From Odobenus rosmarus divergens (Eukaryota > Chordata > Mammalia > Carnivora > Odobenidae): a stretch of DNA of 64,000 bases. The stretch lies in contig NW_004450661.1 of assembly GCF_000321225.1 (NCBI RefSeq), positions 571,263 to 635,262 of the forward strand. The letters run 5' to 3'. Of this stretch, positions 55,736 to 64,000 are shown piece by piece. The notes below the pieces were generated by a model. That model was not told the DNA's origin. It worked only from the letters and a program-made list of their open reading frames with translations, and ran no database searches. Position 1 is the first letter of the stretch, and the number at the start of each line of letters is the position of its first letter. The translations under genes and the position numbers were made by a program.

Positions 55736-57351
55736 CTCTGACTTAGAGCAGGAAAGGCCCAGTGAGGGATGTGAGCACCGAGAGGAGACATCTGCAGTGC
55801 ATCTCCTCCCACAGAGGGGGCTGGGGGCTGCGCGCTGGGCAGATTGCAAAAGACACCACAGATGGGAGCCGCTTGTTCCTTCTTGTCTGAAACTGATGCT
55901 ATGGAAATGTGTGTTTTCTGTAACTTCCAAAAATTAAAAGTTGTCTGTCTGCTGGAAAGCCTGCCTCTGTGATTCATGCTGTGGGATGCAGACTCCCTGG
56001 CCTTCTAAGGCACCTCCCCTTGGGGCTAGAACCGAGACAGGAGCTGGAACCGTGGACACAGGCCCCCTCTGTCCTGGGGTTCTCCAGGCAGGTGGCTGGA
56101 ACTTTATTTGCGAGCGGCAAGGAGCCCCGCTGCCCTCGGCTTACCCCCGGTGCCAGCAGGACCTGCAGAATGGGGTAAAAAACACGATTAAGTCTTGTTT
56201 AAACCCATTTATATTGTAATAAAATAAATGTAAATAAGATTTAAGTGAAGGCAGATTGCAGATCTTTCAGATGCTATACAAGATATATCTCCTATCGTAT
56301 GGGTGTAAATTCTGCAAAGGTTAATGCACTTAAACATACTTGACACAAAAAATGTCAGATCCAACATTAATCATTTACCAATTGTAATTATCTTTATATG
56401 GGTCTCTTCTCCCTAAGACATATGCTTAAAACACCAGGATCCGTAGAAATCTGGGAGGGAAAAAAAACAAATAATACTTCTCAGCTGTCAGGGTCTATGA
56501 TTTGCTTTGATAGATTTAGCACTGATTTTGTTGGCTTTACAGGCCTGTGTGATTTTTTTTTTTTTTTATTCCCCATCTCTCCTTTAGGGAAGGGGAAGGT
56601 TGTGGGGAGGAGGGAGAGACCCTAAGTCCAAAGAAAGCCCCACCCAGTTATGGAGGAGATGCCCAGGCCTTTGTGTTAATTGCCCCTTCCTCAGGTAAAT
56701 GGGGTCTCCTTCCAGGAGCCAGGCCAGCTGAAGAGGCAAACTCTGAACAAAGCCTTGCTCTGACAAGTCTTCAGAAAAACCGGTTTTCGCCTCCAGAATG
56801 CGCCCCGGGCAGCAAAACTCAATAGATAACTCTGGCTGAGTGGTGCTTTTTCTTAGGAGCCACTATAAAGGAGATCCCAGCTTTGCGCCTGGATACCTGT
56901 CCCTTGGGTCTCTGAGCCCCTCCCCCAGCCAGCGACCTCCCAGGGGAGAGGCCTCTTCACCCCCTCCGTCCCCTCCCTGGGACTCTGCCCCTGAGGAATC
57001 AAGGGCTCCCAGACTGATGTCAAGAGCCAAAAGGAATCAGCATTGCAACAAAGTATCTTCCTGCTTCACGTCCATATGAATTCAGAACCTTGTTCCTGTC
57101 ACCCTCCTCTCTCCATTCGGAGGCCCAAGGACAGCAAAAGAGTGAGGAGGCCAAGCCACGGGCATTGTTTAAAACATATGTTTACCCATAAAAATTATGC
57201 TGTGAATGGGGTTGAGGGTGGGGTAGGGGAAGACTCAAGCAAATGAACCAGCAAATACCTCTCCTTCAATGTTCTGAAAGAACAAAAGGGCCACAAAGCA
57301 GAAGTCGTGTGGCATTTCCATTTCCAGCTTGGTTTGAGCCCTGTGACCTGG
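55736..57351. other. Unique sequence; AT-rich conserved-looking block at 56160-56420
   Basis: The AT-rich block (56160-56420) has forkhead-like GTAAATAA and homeodomain-type TTAATCATTT words without any repeat. The flanks show no repeat or exon. A T-run lies at 56552-56566. Confidence 0.4.
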
Positions 57352-57371
57352 ATTCTTTTTAAAGGAAGGGG

Positions 57372-57569
57372 CGGGGGCCACTGACTGGCTCAGATGGTTG
57401 AGCGGCTGCCTTCAGCTCAGGTCATGATCTTTGGGTCCTGGGATCGAGCCCCAAGCTCCCTGTTCGATGGGGAGTCTGCTTCTCCCTCTCCCTCTGCCCT
57501 CCCCTTCCCCAACTCATGCTCTCTCTCTCAAATGAATAAATAAAATCTCTTTTAAAAAAAAGAAGAAGA
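57372..57569 (+). mobile_element. CAN-SINE (copy 8), 5' decayed, with TSD
   Basis: The head is altered (GGGGGCCACTGACTGGCTCAG); GTCATGATCTTTGGGTCCTG, a CT-rich tract and AATAAATAAAATC follow. The imperfect direct repeats at about 57352-57371 and 57571-57592 (ATTCTTTTTAAAGGAAGGGG type) support insertion. Confidence 0.93.
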
Positions 57570-57592
57570 AATTCTTAAAAAAGGAAGAGGGG

Positions 57593-59724
57593 TACGAGTG
57601 TGTGTGTGTGCGTGTGTGTGACCAACCCCCCCAACCCAAACTGGTGGCCAGAGGACCTCCTGTCAAACAGCAGGACCCTACCGGATGCCTTGCTGGATAC
57701 CCACCCCCCGAATCCCACTCCAGTGCAGCCTTCACAGCACGGGCCCGGGGCTCTTCATTTCTAACACCATTCCCCTTTGCAGAGGGAGAAAACCCGGAGC
57801 CTAGCCCGGAGCAGCTTGCCAGGGAAGCCAGGGTATGCCTTGAGCTGAAGCAAACTGCCCCATCCATCTTTCCTGTGCAGCCCACACTATTTTATGCCTC
57901 CTATCTTCATTGCAAAGCATGGCTCGCTAAAACACAACACAGAGAAAATGATTTAATCAAAATTCCCTTGCAACAACAACAAAAAAAAAACAACATTGCC
58001 CTGCTTTCTTTATTCGTGATCTTTTATTGAGGCGAAAGGCAAATATCATTGAGCTAAACCTGAATAGACAAATATATACAACCACTGGTAATTTAATATT
58101 TTGTGCTAATGGTATACACTGTAGATACAATCCGAGAGGAGTAAATTACAATCCTATCAATAATACATTGCATCTGGGCTCCAGTTTCCCAGTTCACTAG
58201 AAAATGTGTATTGGCAAAAGGCTCTCTGAATATTAAAAGTCATGCATATAATGAGGCAGTGGATACAAAAGCTAGACACTCTTGTAGGACTGGATTCCGG
58301 TCTTTGTTATCAAGGTCCTTTATGGGGGAAATATCCCACGTTGAAGGTCCTAAAGCCGGTGCTAAATGAAGATATCCTGTCCACATCCTCAGCAGATCTC
58401 TGAGTGAAGTTTCAATCACAGAATAACCTATAATCAGGCCCCCGTTTGCCAGTCTACTCAGAGCACTGCATCCATTTGGAAGCCTCCGGTCTCTGGTAAA
58501 TGTCTAGAATCTGCCGGGGTGATCTACGATGATGGGCTGCAGAGAGTCCCAGTGCAGACAGCGACGTTGGAGAGAGAAACCACGTGGCTTCAGAGCTCCC
58601 TCTTATCCTGATCTTGACCCCAGCTTCCCCAATTGTGTGTGGTCCTCCCAAAGAAAGGAAGAAGGGAGGGAAGACTGAGGATGACAGGCAGGGAGCCAAC
58701 CACCTGCAAAGGATAAGAGATTTATTCTGGAATTTAAAATGCTTCCAGTTCCTAAAGCGCAGTGGATCTGAATTCCCTTACTCCTCCCACCAGCAGAAGC
58801 TAACGACAGTCTTATCTGAGAGTGAGGAGGAAGTATTTCTATCATGGCAATAGTAATATCGTGGACGAATTACGTTACTGTTTGCAAAAGAGCTAGTTAG
58901 TGCCACGGTCACACGCTGGTCCCTGTCTCTGACGTCCCCGATTACGGAAACAATGAGGACTCATACGGGCCAGCAGGGTCAGGGTCCCTTCCTTATCTCT
59001 TTTTTAATCAGACCCCGGAAGAAGAAGGATCCCAGGAGGGATAGGAGATGGTCAGGGCTTTCAGGCAAAACGAAGGGGATGCAGAAGGCAGCCCCAACCT
59101 CAAGCTCAGAGATGAAAAGGCCTGGCCAGACACCAGTGCCTTAGTGGACATAAAAGCTTCCTAAATTGTAAGGAACTGACCAGGCTTTCTGGAGAGAGAC
59201 ACCTTTGCATCAAAGAAAAACAATGCGAAAAATTCCCTTGTCTGGAGGCAAAAAGAAGCATCTGGAAGTCTTGTCACAGTCTCCCTCCCTCCTCCCCACA
59301 CCCCCTCAACCACCTTCAATCCCTTTTTCCTCTTTGGAGGGGTGAAGAAGGCTGGTTTTCCTTGCTGCCTGTCAGATAGCAGGGCTGGGTGGGACACCTG
59401 GTGGGCAGTAAGGGAATTACACCCATATTTCATGTCAAGCATCACTACCTAGATCTGAGGAGGCTTGAGGCCCCTCTGAAATCGTGGGAGATAATAAAGC
59501 AAGCAGCTCCCTAGGGCATGTGGTATCGAAGTGGGCTTTAAATATAGTAGCAGTTGGGTAGGTGCTGACCTACATTTCTGTGATGTTCAACTGCATTTGG
59601 GAAGAATTGGAGGCTAAGAATCAATATAAACAGAATCCATAGATAAACAAATACACATTATGATTTGCAATACAAGTCCCTCATTATTTAAACCTTACTT
59701 AAAGTCATATTGACAGTAGATAAT
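57593..59724. other. Unique sequence with a (TG)n and an AT-rich block
   Basis: (TG)n with one CG at 57598-57620. The 57960-58350 block is AT-rich and repeat-free with AAATTACAATC, ATCAATAA and TTTAATATTTTG words, a non-coding element candidate. No exon is recognised in the rest. Confidence 0.4.
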
Positions 59725-59906
59725 GGGGCGCCTGGGTGGCTCAGTCAGTCAAGCATCTGACTTTTGATTTTGGCTCAGGTCATGATCTCAGAGTCCTGGG
59801 ATGGAGCCCCACATTGGGCTCCTTGCTCAGTGGGGAGCTCACACTCTCTCTCTAATAAATAAATTAAATAGATCTTTAAAAAAAAAAAAAGGAAAGAAAG
59901 AAAGAA
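59725..59906 (+). mobile_element. CAN-SINE (copy 9), short form
   Basis: GGGGCGCCTGGGTGGCTCAG head with the variant 'CTGACTTTTGATTTTGGCTC'; the usual CTTCTCCCTCTCCC segment after GGGGAGCTC is missing. Ends in an A-rich (GAAA)n tail. A short duplication AGTAGATA (59715-59722 and 59907-59914) may be its TSD. Confidence 0.95.
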
Positions 59907-60117
59907 AGTAGATATCATCCCAGACCAAGCTGAACAGCTGGGAGAAGTCCACCCCCCCGCCCAAGATAACCTACAGATCACGATCTCTCACCAAAGGCAA
60001 TCAAACACCGACTGCTCAAGGCTCATGGTGATTCCTTATTTGGGCACGTGGGTGCCTTGCCATCAGCAGGTGGCCATTTCCCAGTCAGCGTGTGAAGTGT
60101 TTACGGGGTCAAAATAG

Positions 60118-60215
60118 ATCTGGTGCCAGTTGGATCTGGCTAGGGGACTTTGGGCCAGCCACTTAACCTCTCTAAGACCCAATTTCCTTATCTATCAAGT
60201 GGAAATAATGATAAT
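60118..60215 (+). mobile_element. MIR SINE, 5' part, split
   Basis: 'GGCCAGCCACTTAACCTCTC', 'TAAGACCCAATTTCCTTATC' and 'GTGGAAATAATGATAATAAT' are MIR in sense; it resumes at about 60455. Confidence 0.85.
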
Positions 60216-60450
60216 AATGGCAAGTACTTACTAACGGCCAGACATGGCGTGTTTTGTGTATATTAAATCATAGAATGCTCCTGATCACCATGTAAGGTAT
60301 GAGTGATATTCCACTTTTATAGATAATAAAACTGAAACAGAGAGAATCTAAGGGACTTGCCTAAGGTCACTTGGTTTGTGAGTAGCAGAGATGAGATCCA
60401 GACTTGTGCTCCCTGGTTGTGGAGTTCACACATGGGACTGTCACTCTATC
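60216..60450 (-). mobile_element. MIR SINE inserted into another MIR
   Basis: 'GTACTTACTAACGGCCAGAC', 'TATTCCACTTTTATAGATAA', 'ACTTGCCTAAGGTCACTTGG' and 'GCAGAGATGAGATCCAGACT' are the antisense MIR order, between the two halves of the sense copy. Confidence 0.85.
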
Positions 60451-60454
60451 CTCT

Positions 60455-60565
60455 CTCTTCATGTTGGTGTGAGGATTAGATCAAATAATGCATGCAAAGG
60501 GCTTAGCAAGTACCTGGGAGAATCTAAGGACTCAAAAATAGTATTTATTATTGCAAATTCAGTAT
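60455..60565 (+). mobile_element. MIR SINE, 3' part, split
   Basis: 'GTGTGAGGATTAGATCAAAT', 'AATGCATGCAAAGGGCTTAG' and the terminal 'TAGTATTTATTATTGC' complete the sense MIR begun at 60118. Confidence 0.85.
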
Positions 60566-61699
60566 TCAGAAAAGGTATCTTTGAGAAGCAGGTGTAATGC
60601 CCACCGACCAGAAATAAGTAGCTCTATGCACATCTTTGGCCACCAATAACTCAGTATTAAAATTACTGTGCAACTTCGTCACAACTATGATCAAACAGCC
60701 TCTAGAATCATTCTCTCCTCCCACCACCTTTCTTTTAGCTTCACGTTCAGCACATGTATCATATTGTGGGATTTTTTTTTAATAGGTGTGGCATAAATCA
60801 GAAATAAATAACCATTTTTCCAGTATAAATGCCATTGCAATTTTTTGACTACAGTTTCGCAGGGGCAGGTGGAACTACTCATGAAAAAGAAACTGGTGCA
60901 GAGCTAATAAAGAAAGAAAAAAGTTTTGAGCTCCCCAGAAAGTGGAACAATCAAGAGAAATAAATCGAGAAAGAACCAACCGTTGCTCAGTGAGGAGGTG
61001 GCGATGACTCTGAGCTCAGCAGCCTGAAGTCAGCATTTGTGGTTTGAGGAGCAGTTTCATACTGAAGCCTTGTAAGTCCCATGAAAGAGATTTCCAAAAT
61101 TGCGACACCAGGCTGGCCATCCCCCCACCCCTCCCAGTCTCGGGCTGGAGCTCATTCCCCAAGGGTTTTCAGAGGTGGAGGGTGGGGGGGACAGGTGTGC
61201 TTCTCAGAACCCCCAGGGTTGTGGCTGGAGACCACTCACCTGGTAGTTGCCCGCACCAAGGAAGGTCTGACCTGAAGCTGGACAAAGAGCAGGCCAAGGG
61301 AAAGACCTAAATGTTTCTAGAATGAGTCTCTTTTGTCTGGTCGCCTCACCCTGTGAGCATCTGCCTTCTCTGAAGAAAGAGAGGCTGGAACAAAGTGAGT
61401 GTCCTTTTGTATTCCATATAACCATATCAATTACATTTCATTACTGCACCATTATGGCACACTGTGCTATAATCCAACTGTTAATGGTCTCACCTCAAAA
61501 GGCCACACATCACTCCCCTTTGCCCTCCTGAAAGCTTAGCTTTTAGCTAAGTCACTTCATCTGCTGTAATTAGGTCCAGACTCCTTTTCTCAGTGAAGCC
61601 CATGCCAGTAATGGCAGCAACTTCCCTGTACCCCTCCAAAGGGGCCCTAGGAAACATTTCTGGCCACTTGGAGTTTAATTTTTAAACGTTTCTATGGAT
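60566..61699. other. Unique sequence, nothing recognised
   Basis: About 1.1 kb without a recognised repeat or exon. A T-run lies near 60772-60780. Confidence 0.5.
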
Positions 61700-61855
61700 T
61701 AATAAACCAGCAGTACTTCTTTAATGTGCATACAAGTCACCTGGGAATCTGGTACAAATTATTCAGCAGATGTGGGATGGGGCCCGAGATTCTGCATTTT
61801 TAACAAGACCCCAGGTGATGCCACTGCGGTGCCAAGACCACACGTGGAATAGCAA
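61700..61855. mobile_element. MER5A-type hAT MITE
   Basis: 'CAAGTCACCTGGGAATCTGG', 'GATGTGGGATGGGGCCCGAG', 'ATTCTGCATTTTTAACAAGA' and 'CCCCAGGTGATGCCACTGC' are the MER5A order. Confidence 0.85.
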
Positions 61856-62449
61856 AGAATTAGAGCGCCCGAGATTCAAAGCCCAGTTTCCCACTGCTCC
61901 TCTTGTTGTTTCAGCAGAAGGCAAGGATCCACGTCTCAGCCTGGCTTTGCTCTTTTTCCTCTGGTTTTTCAAGTCATTGGTGTCTTAGCCACTCATGAGG
62001 GGACATGAGAGACCCAGAGGCTTGTCATGCCAGCCCAGGCTCTGAAATGCAATGAAGAAGTTAGAGTCTTTTCTGGACATGAAAATGGCCCAGGTGATTC
62101 CTACTCGTGAACTCACAGCAGTTTAGAATAGTAATAGTACCCCCCCAATGCCTAATATAAGAGGTGGATTATTTAGAAATGAAATCTCTGTGATGTAGAA
62201 TAAGATGAGACAACTCAAGTGTCTTGGCCAGTGACCACTGATCTGGAACACGTAAGGATGAGTATACTTGAGCTGCCAGAAAACTGAAAACTTGTAGCTA
62301 AACCTAGTGAGCAATCAAAATGAAGGAAGAGAGAAGTCAAGGAATTTACCAAATATCAAGATTCTCAGCCAGACCTTGAACTGACCCGTCTTCTGCCTCT
62401 TATTCTAGTGGCATCTTCAACAAGTTATTCTATCACTGTGTTAGGAACC
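61856..62449. other. Unique sequence, nothing recognised
   Basis: No repeat or exon is recognised. Confidence 0.5.
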
Positions 62450-62555
62450 TTCTGCTTCCTCGCTGACTCATCATATGACCTGTCAATGCCCTAAAACTCA
62501 ATGTCTCCATTCATTTTTTTTTTTTTTTTTTTTGGTAAAATGGGAACCATGGAGA
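62450..62555 (+). mobile_element. MIR fragment with an inserted T20 run
   Basis: 'CATCATATGACCTGTCAATG' and 'CAATGTCTCCATTCA' are interrupted by 20 T (62514-62533) before 'GGTAAAATGGGAACC'. The T-run sits exactly in the MIR 'CATCTGTAAAATGGG' region. Confidence 0.55.
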
Positions 62556-62559
62556 ACTC

Positions 62560-62740
62560 AAACCAACGCAGGACAGATTTGCATTCAAATCCAGTGTGAG
62601 GCCTTGTGAAGAACAGTAAGCCTCTTTGTGCTTCAGGTTACAAAAAGTTACCAAGGAAATCATAGCCTCTGCCTCTCGAGGTCATTACATATACAAAAAG
62701 TGCTTGGTGAACGATACATAGAAAAATGAGTACTTTTATG
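62560..62740 (+). mobile_element. MIR SINE (sense)
   Basis: 'GCATTCAAATCCAGTGTGAG', 'CTCTTTGTGCTTCAGGTTAC' and 'ACAAAAAGTGCTTGGTGAAC' follow the MIR order. A second MIR next to the one at 62450. Confidence 0.7.
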
Positions 62741-63822
62741 CATCTCAATGATACTAGGACACAGAGAAGATGCAAGACAGGAAGACCAGGAGAGTTGAGG
62801 CAAGTCTGAGGGTTCCTCGCCCTGAGATTATAAGACACAAAAGGACCAGAAGCTTCAACAAAGTAGGGGTGTCAAGCCAAATGGGCAGACAGGTATCTGT
62901 GGATTCAGAACCAAAGGACAGAATAAGCCAATAATCCATGGGTCCCAATGGATGTTGGAGGTAGAGGTAGACACGTGGTGACCAATAATCCTGATAAAGG
63001 AGTGGTTCAGCACATCACATGCACACAAAGCTGGGATGGAGGAAGATGCGTTTCCTGGAGTCAAGGTGAGATGATGAGCCAGAAAGCCAGGCAGGCTGGT
63101 GGGCAAGAAAGGCACCAGCTACCAGGAACAAGCAATGAGAGGCGAGGAGTTGACCTTGCTAGAGGCAAGTGTCTGGCTCAGTTAAGAGTTCCTCAGTTCT
63201 TCCTATCAGGGCGCAGACAGCTCAGAGCCTGCAGGTACCAGTGGGGAAATCACAGTGTCTGGCTGGATTGTAAAAGGAATAGCGGAGCCATGGCTGACAG
63301 CAGACTCTGACATAGCACCATTAATATATTCCCGACCCACATTCATTTTGTCAAAAGATGCTTTTCCAAATGGAGTCTTTATTGAGAAGACATGCACCTA
63401 ACTCTGATTTGAACAGGCGACATCGCTGCATGCAAAGTAAGAGCTTAGAGAGGACCTGTTTTATCCCATCACTCTGTATCTAGAAGCCAAGCACCCTGTT
63501 TTGTATTCATATTCTGTGTTCCAGATAAACTGTCAGGTCCTTCTGCCAGATTTTTGTGGATAATTAGAAGGTTGCAAGAAGCAGATGTTATGAAACTATC
63601 TGTGACTAGTCCTTAATGGAGGATGACAAGAACCGGGCACCATTTCTTAATTACAGGAGACACAGCGAGACATATTAAAAAAAAAAAAAAAAAAGGAAGA
63701 CTTCGTGGAAGGCTGACCAGATATCAAATGGTGAATCACCCACATTGAACCTGAACATTTCTTGGCTCAGCAATCTGGAAATATAGATTCTACCACCTTT
63801 AAGCTAAATAATTTCATAAGTT
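62741..63822. other. Unique sequence with an A18 run
   Basis: No repeat family or exon is recognised. A-run at 63677-63694. Confidence 0.45.
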
Positions 63823-64000
63823 GGGGCGCCTGGGTGGCTCAGTTGGTTAAGCGACTGCCTTCGGCTCAGGTCATGATCCTGGAGTCCAGGGATCGAGTCC
63901 CACATAGGGCTCCCTGTTCAGCAGGGAGTCTGCTTCTCCCTCTGACCCTCTTCCCTCTCGTACTCTCTATCTCTCATTCACTCTCTCTCAAATAAATAAA
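63823..64000 (+). mobile_element. CAN-SINE (copy 10), cut by the window edge
   Basis: GGGGCGCCTGGGTGGCTCAG head, GGTTAAGCGACTGCCTTCGG, CATGATCCTGGAGTCCAGGG, CT-rich tract, then AAATAAATAAA at the window end. The shadow frame through its head is not a gene. Confidence 0.96.

Noticed and set aside
57514..57885. 123-codon minus-strand frame
   Set aside because: Its end is the reversed CAN-SINE and its start is unique DNA. No recognisable protein.
1..64000. tRNA genes, CRISPR arrays, bacterial-type operons
   Set aside because: tRNA-like text occurs only in the SINE heads. No regular direct-repeat spacer array, ribosome-binding sites or long compact genes are present, as expected for a mammalian genome.

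Overview
The window looks like nuclear DNA of a caniform carnivore. It carries ten copies of the carnivore tRNA-Lys-derived SINE (CAN-SINE), each with the GCCTGGGTGGCTCAG head, a GATCGAGCC-type B-box region, a CT-rich stretch and an A-rich AATAAA tail. The felid version of the sequence is not seen, and neither is the young dog-lineage SINEC_Cf, so a bear, seal or mustelid-type (arctoid) genome is the best guess. This comes from SINE diagnostics only.

I found no protein-coding gene I can name and no rRNA, tRNA or CRISPR. Open frames are short (under 180 codons), often stacked in several frames, and many lie inside repeats. The window reads as intergenic or intronic sequence rich in very old repeats: about 30 MIR fragments, 17 or more L2 fragments, four MER5A-type hAT MITEs, one MER20-like MITE, one Tigger2/MER8-type piece, two MLT1-class LTRs, one MLT2/ERVL-like LTR, three L1 3' ends and two CR1/L3 LINE relics.

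Layout: 1-22 kb is MIR/L2/LTR relics with unique sequence and no CAN-SINE. 22.6-25.5 kb holds three CAN-SINEs, one inserted into an LTR. 26-28.1 kb is a long divergent L2. 29.5-30.2 kb is conserved-looking unique DNA with an octamer motif. 31-34 kb is a nested pile: Tigger, an L1 3' end, then a CR1/L3 element split by an antisense L1. 34.5-48 kb mixes unique DNA, a 65-nt polypurine microsatellite in an L2, and three CAN-SINEs. 48.7-49.2 kb is a second CR1/L3 relic with an 85-codon frame still open in the ancestral reading frame. 52-58 kb is the most gene-like part: a GC-box/CCAAT/TATA cluster near 52.6 kb, a CpG-rich patch at 55.5-55.7 kb and AT-rich blocks with homeodomain-type words at 56.2-58.3 kb. 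60.1-60.6 kb holds a MIR inserted into another MIR.

The best candidates for undescribed function are the open CR1/L3 frame, the promoter-like cluster near 52.6 kb, the CpG patch, one possible exon at 3.8 kb and several non-repeat blocks that look like regulatory elements. None is proven by the sequence alone. Repeat names rest on remembered consensus features, so family and edge calls are approximate (about 10-30 bp).
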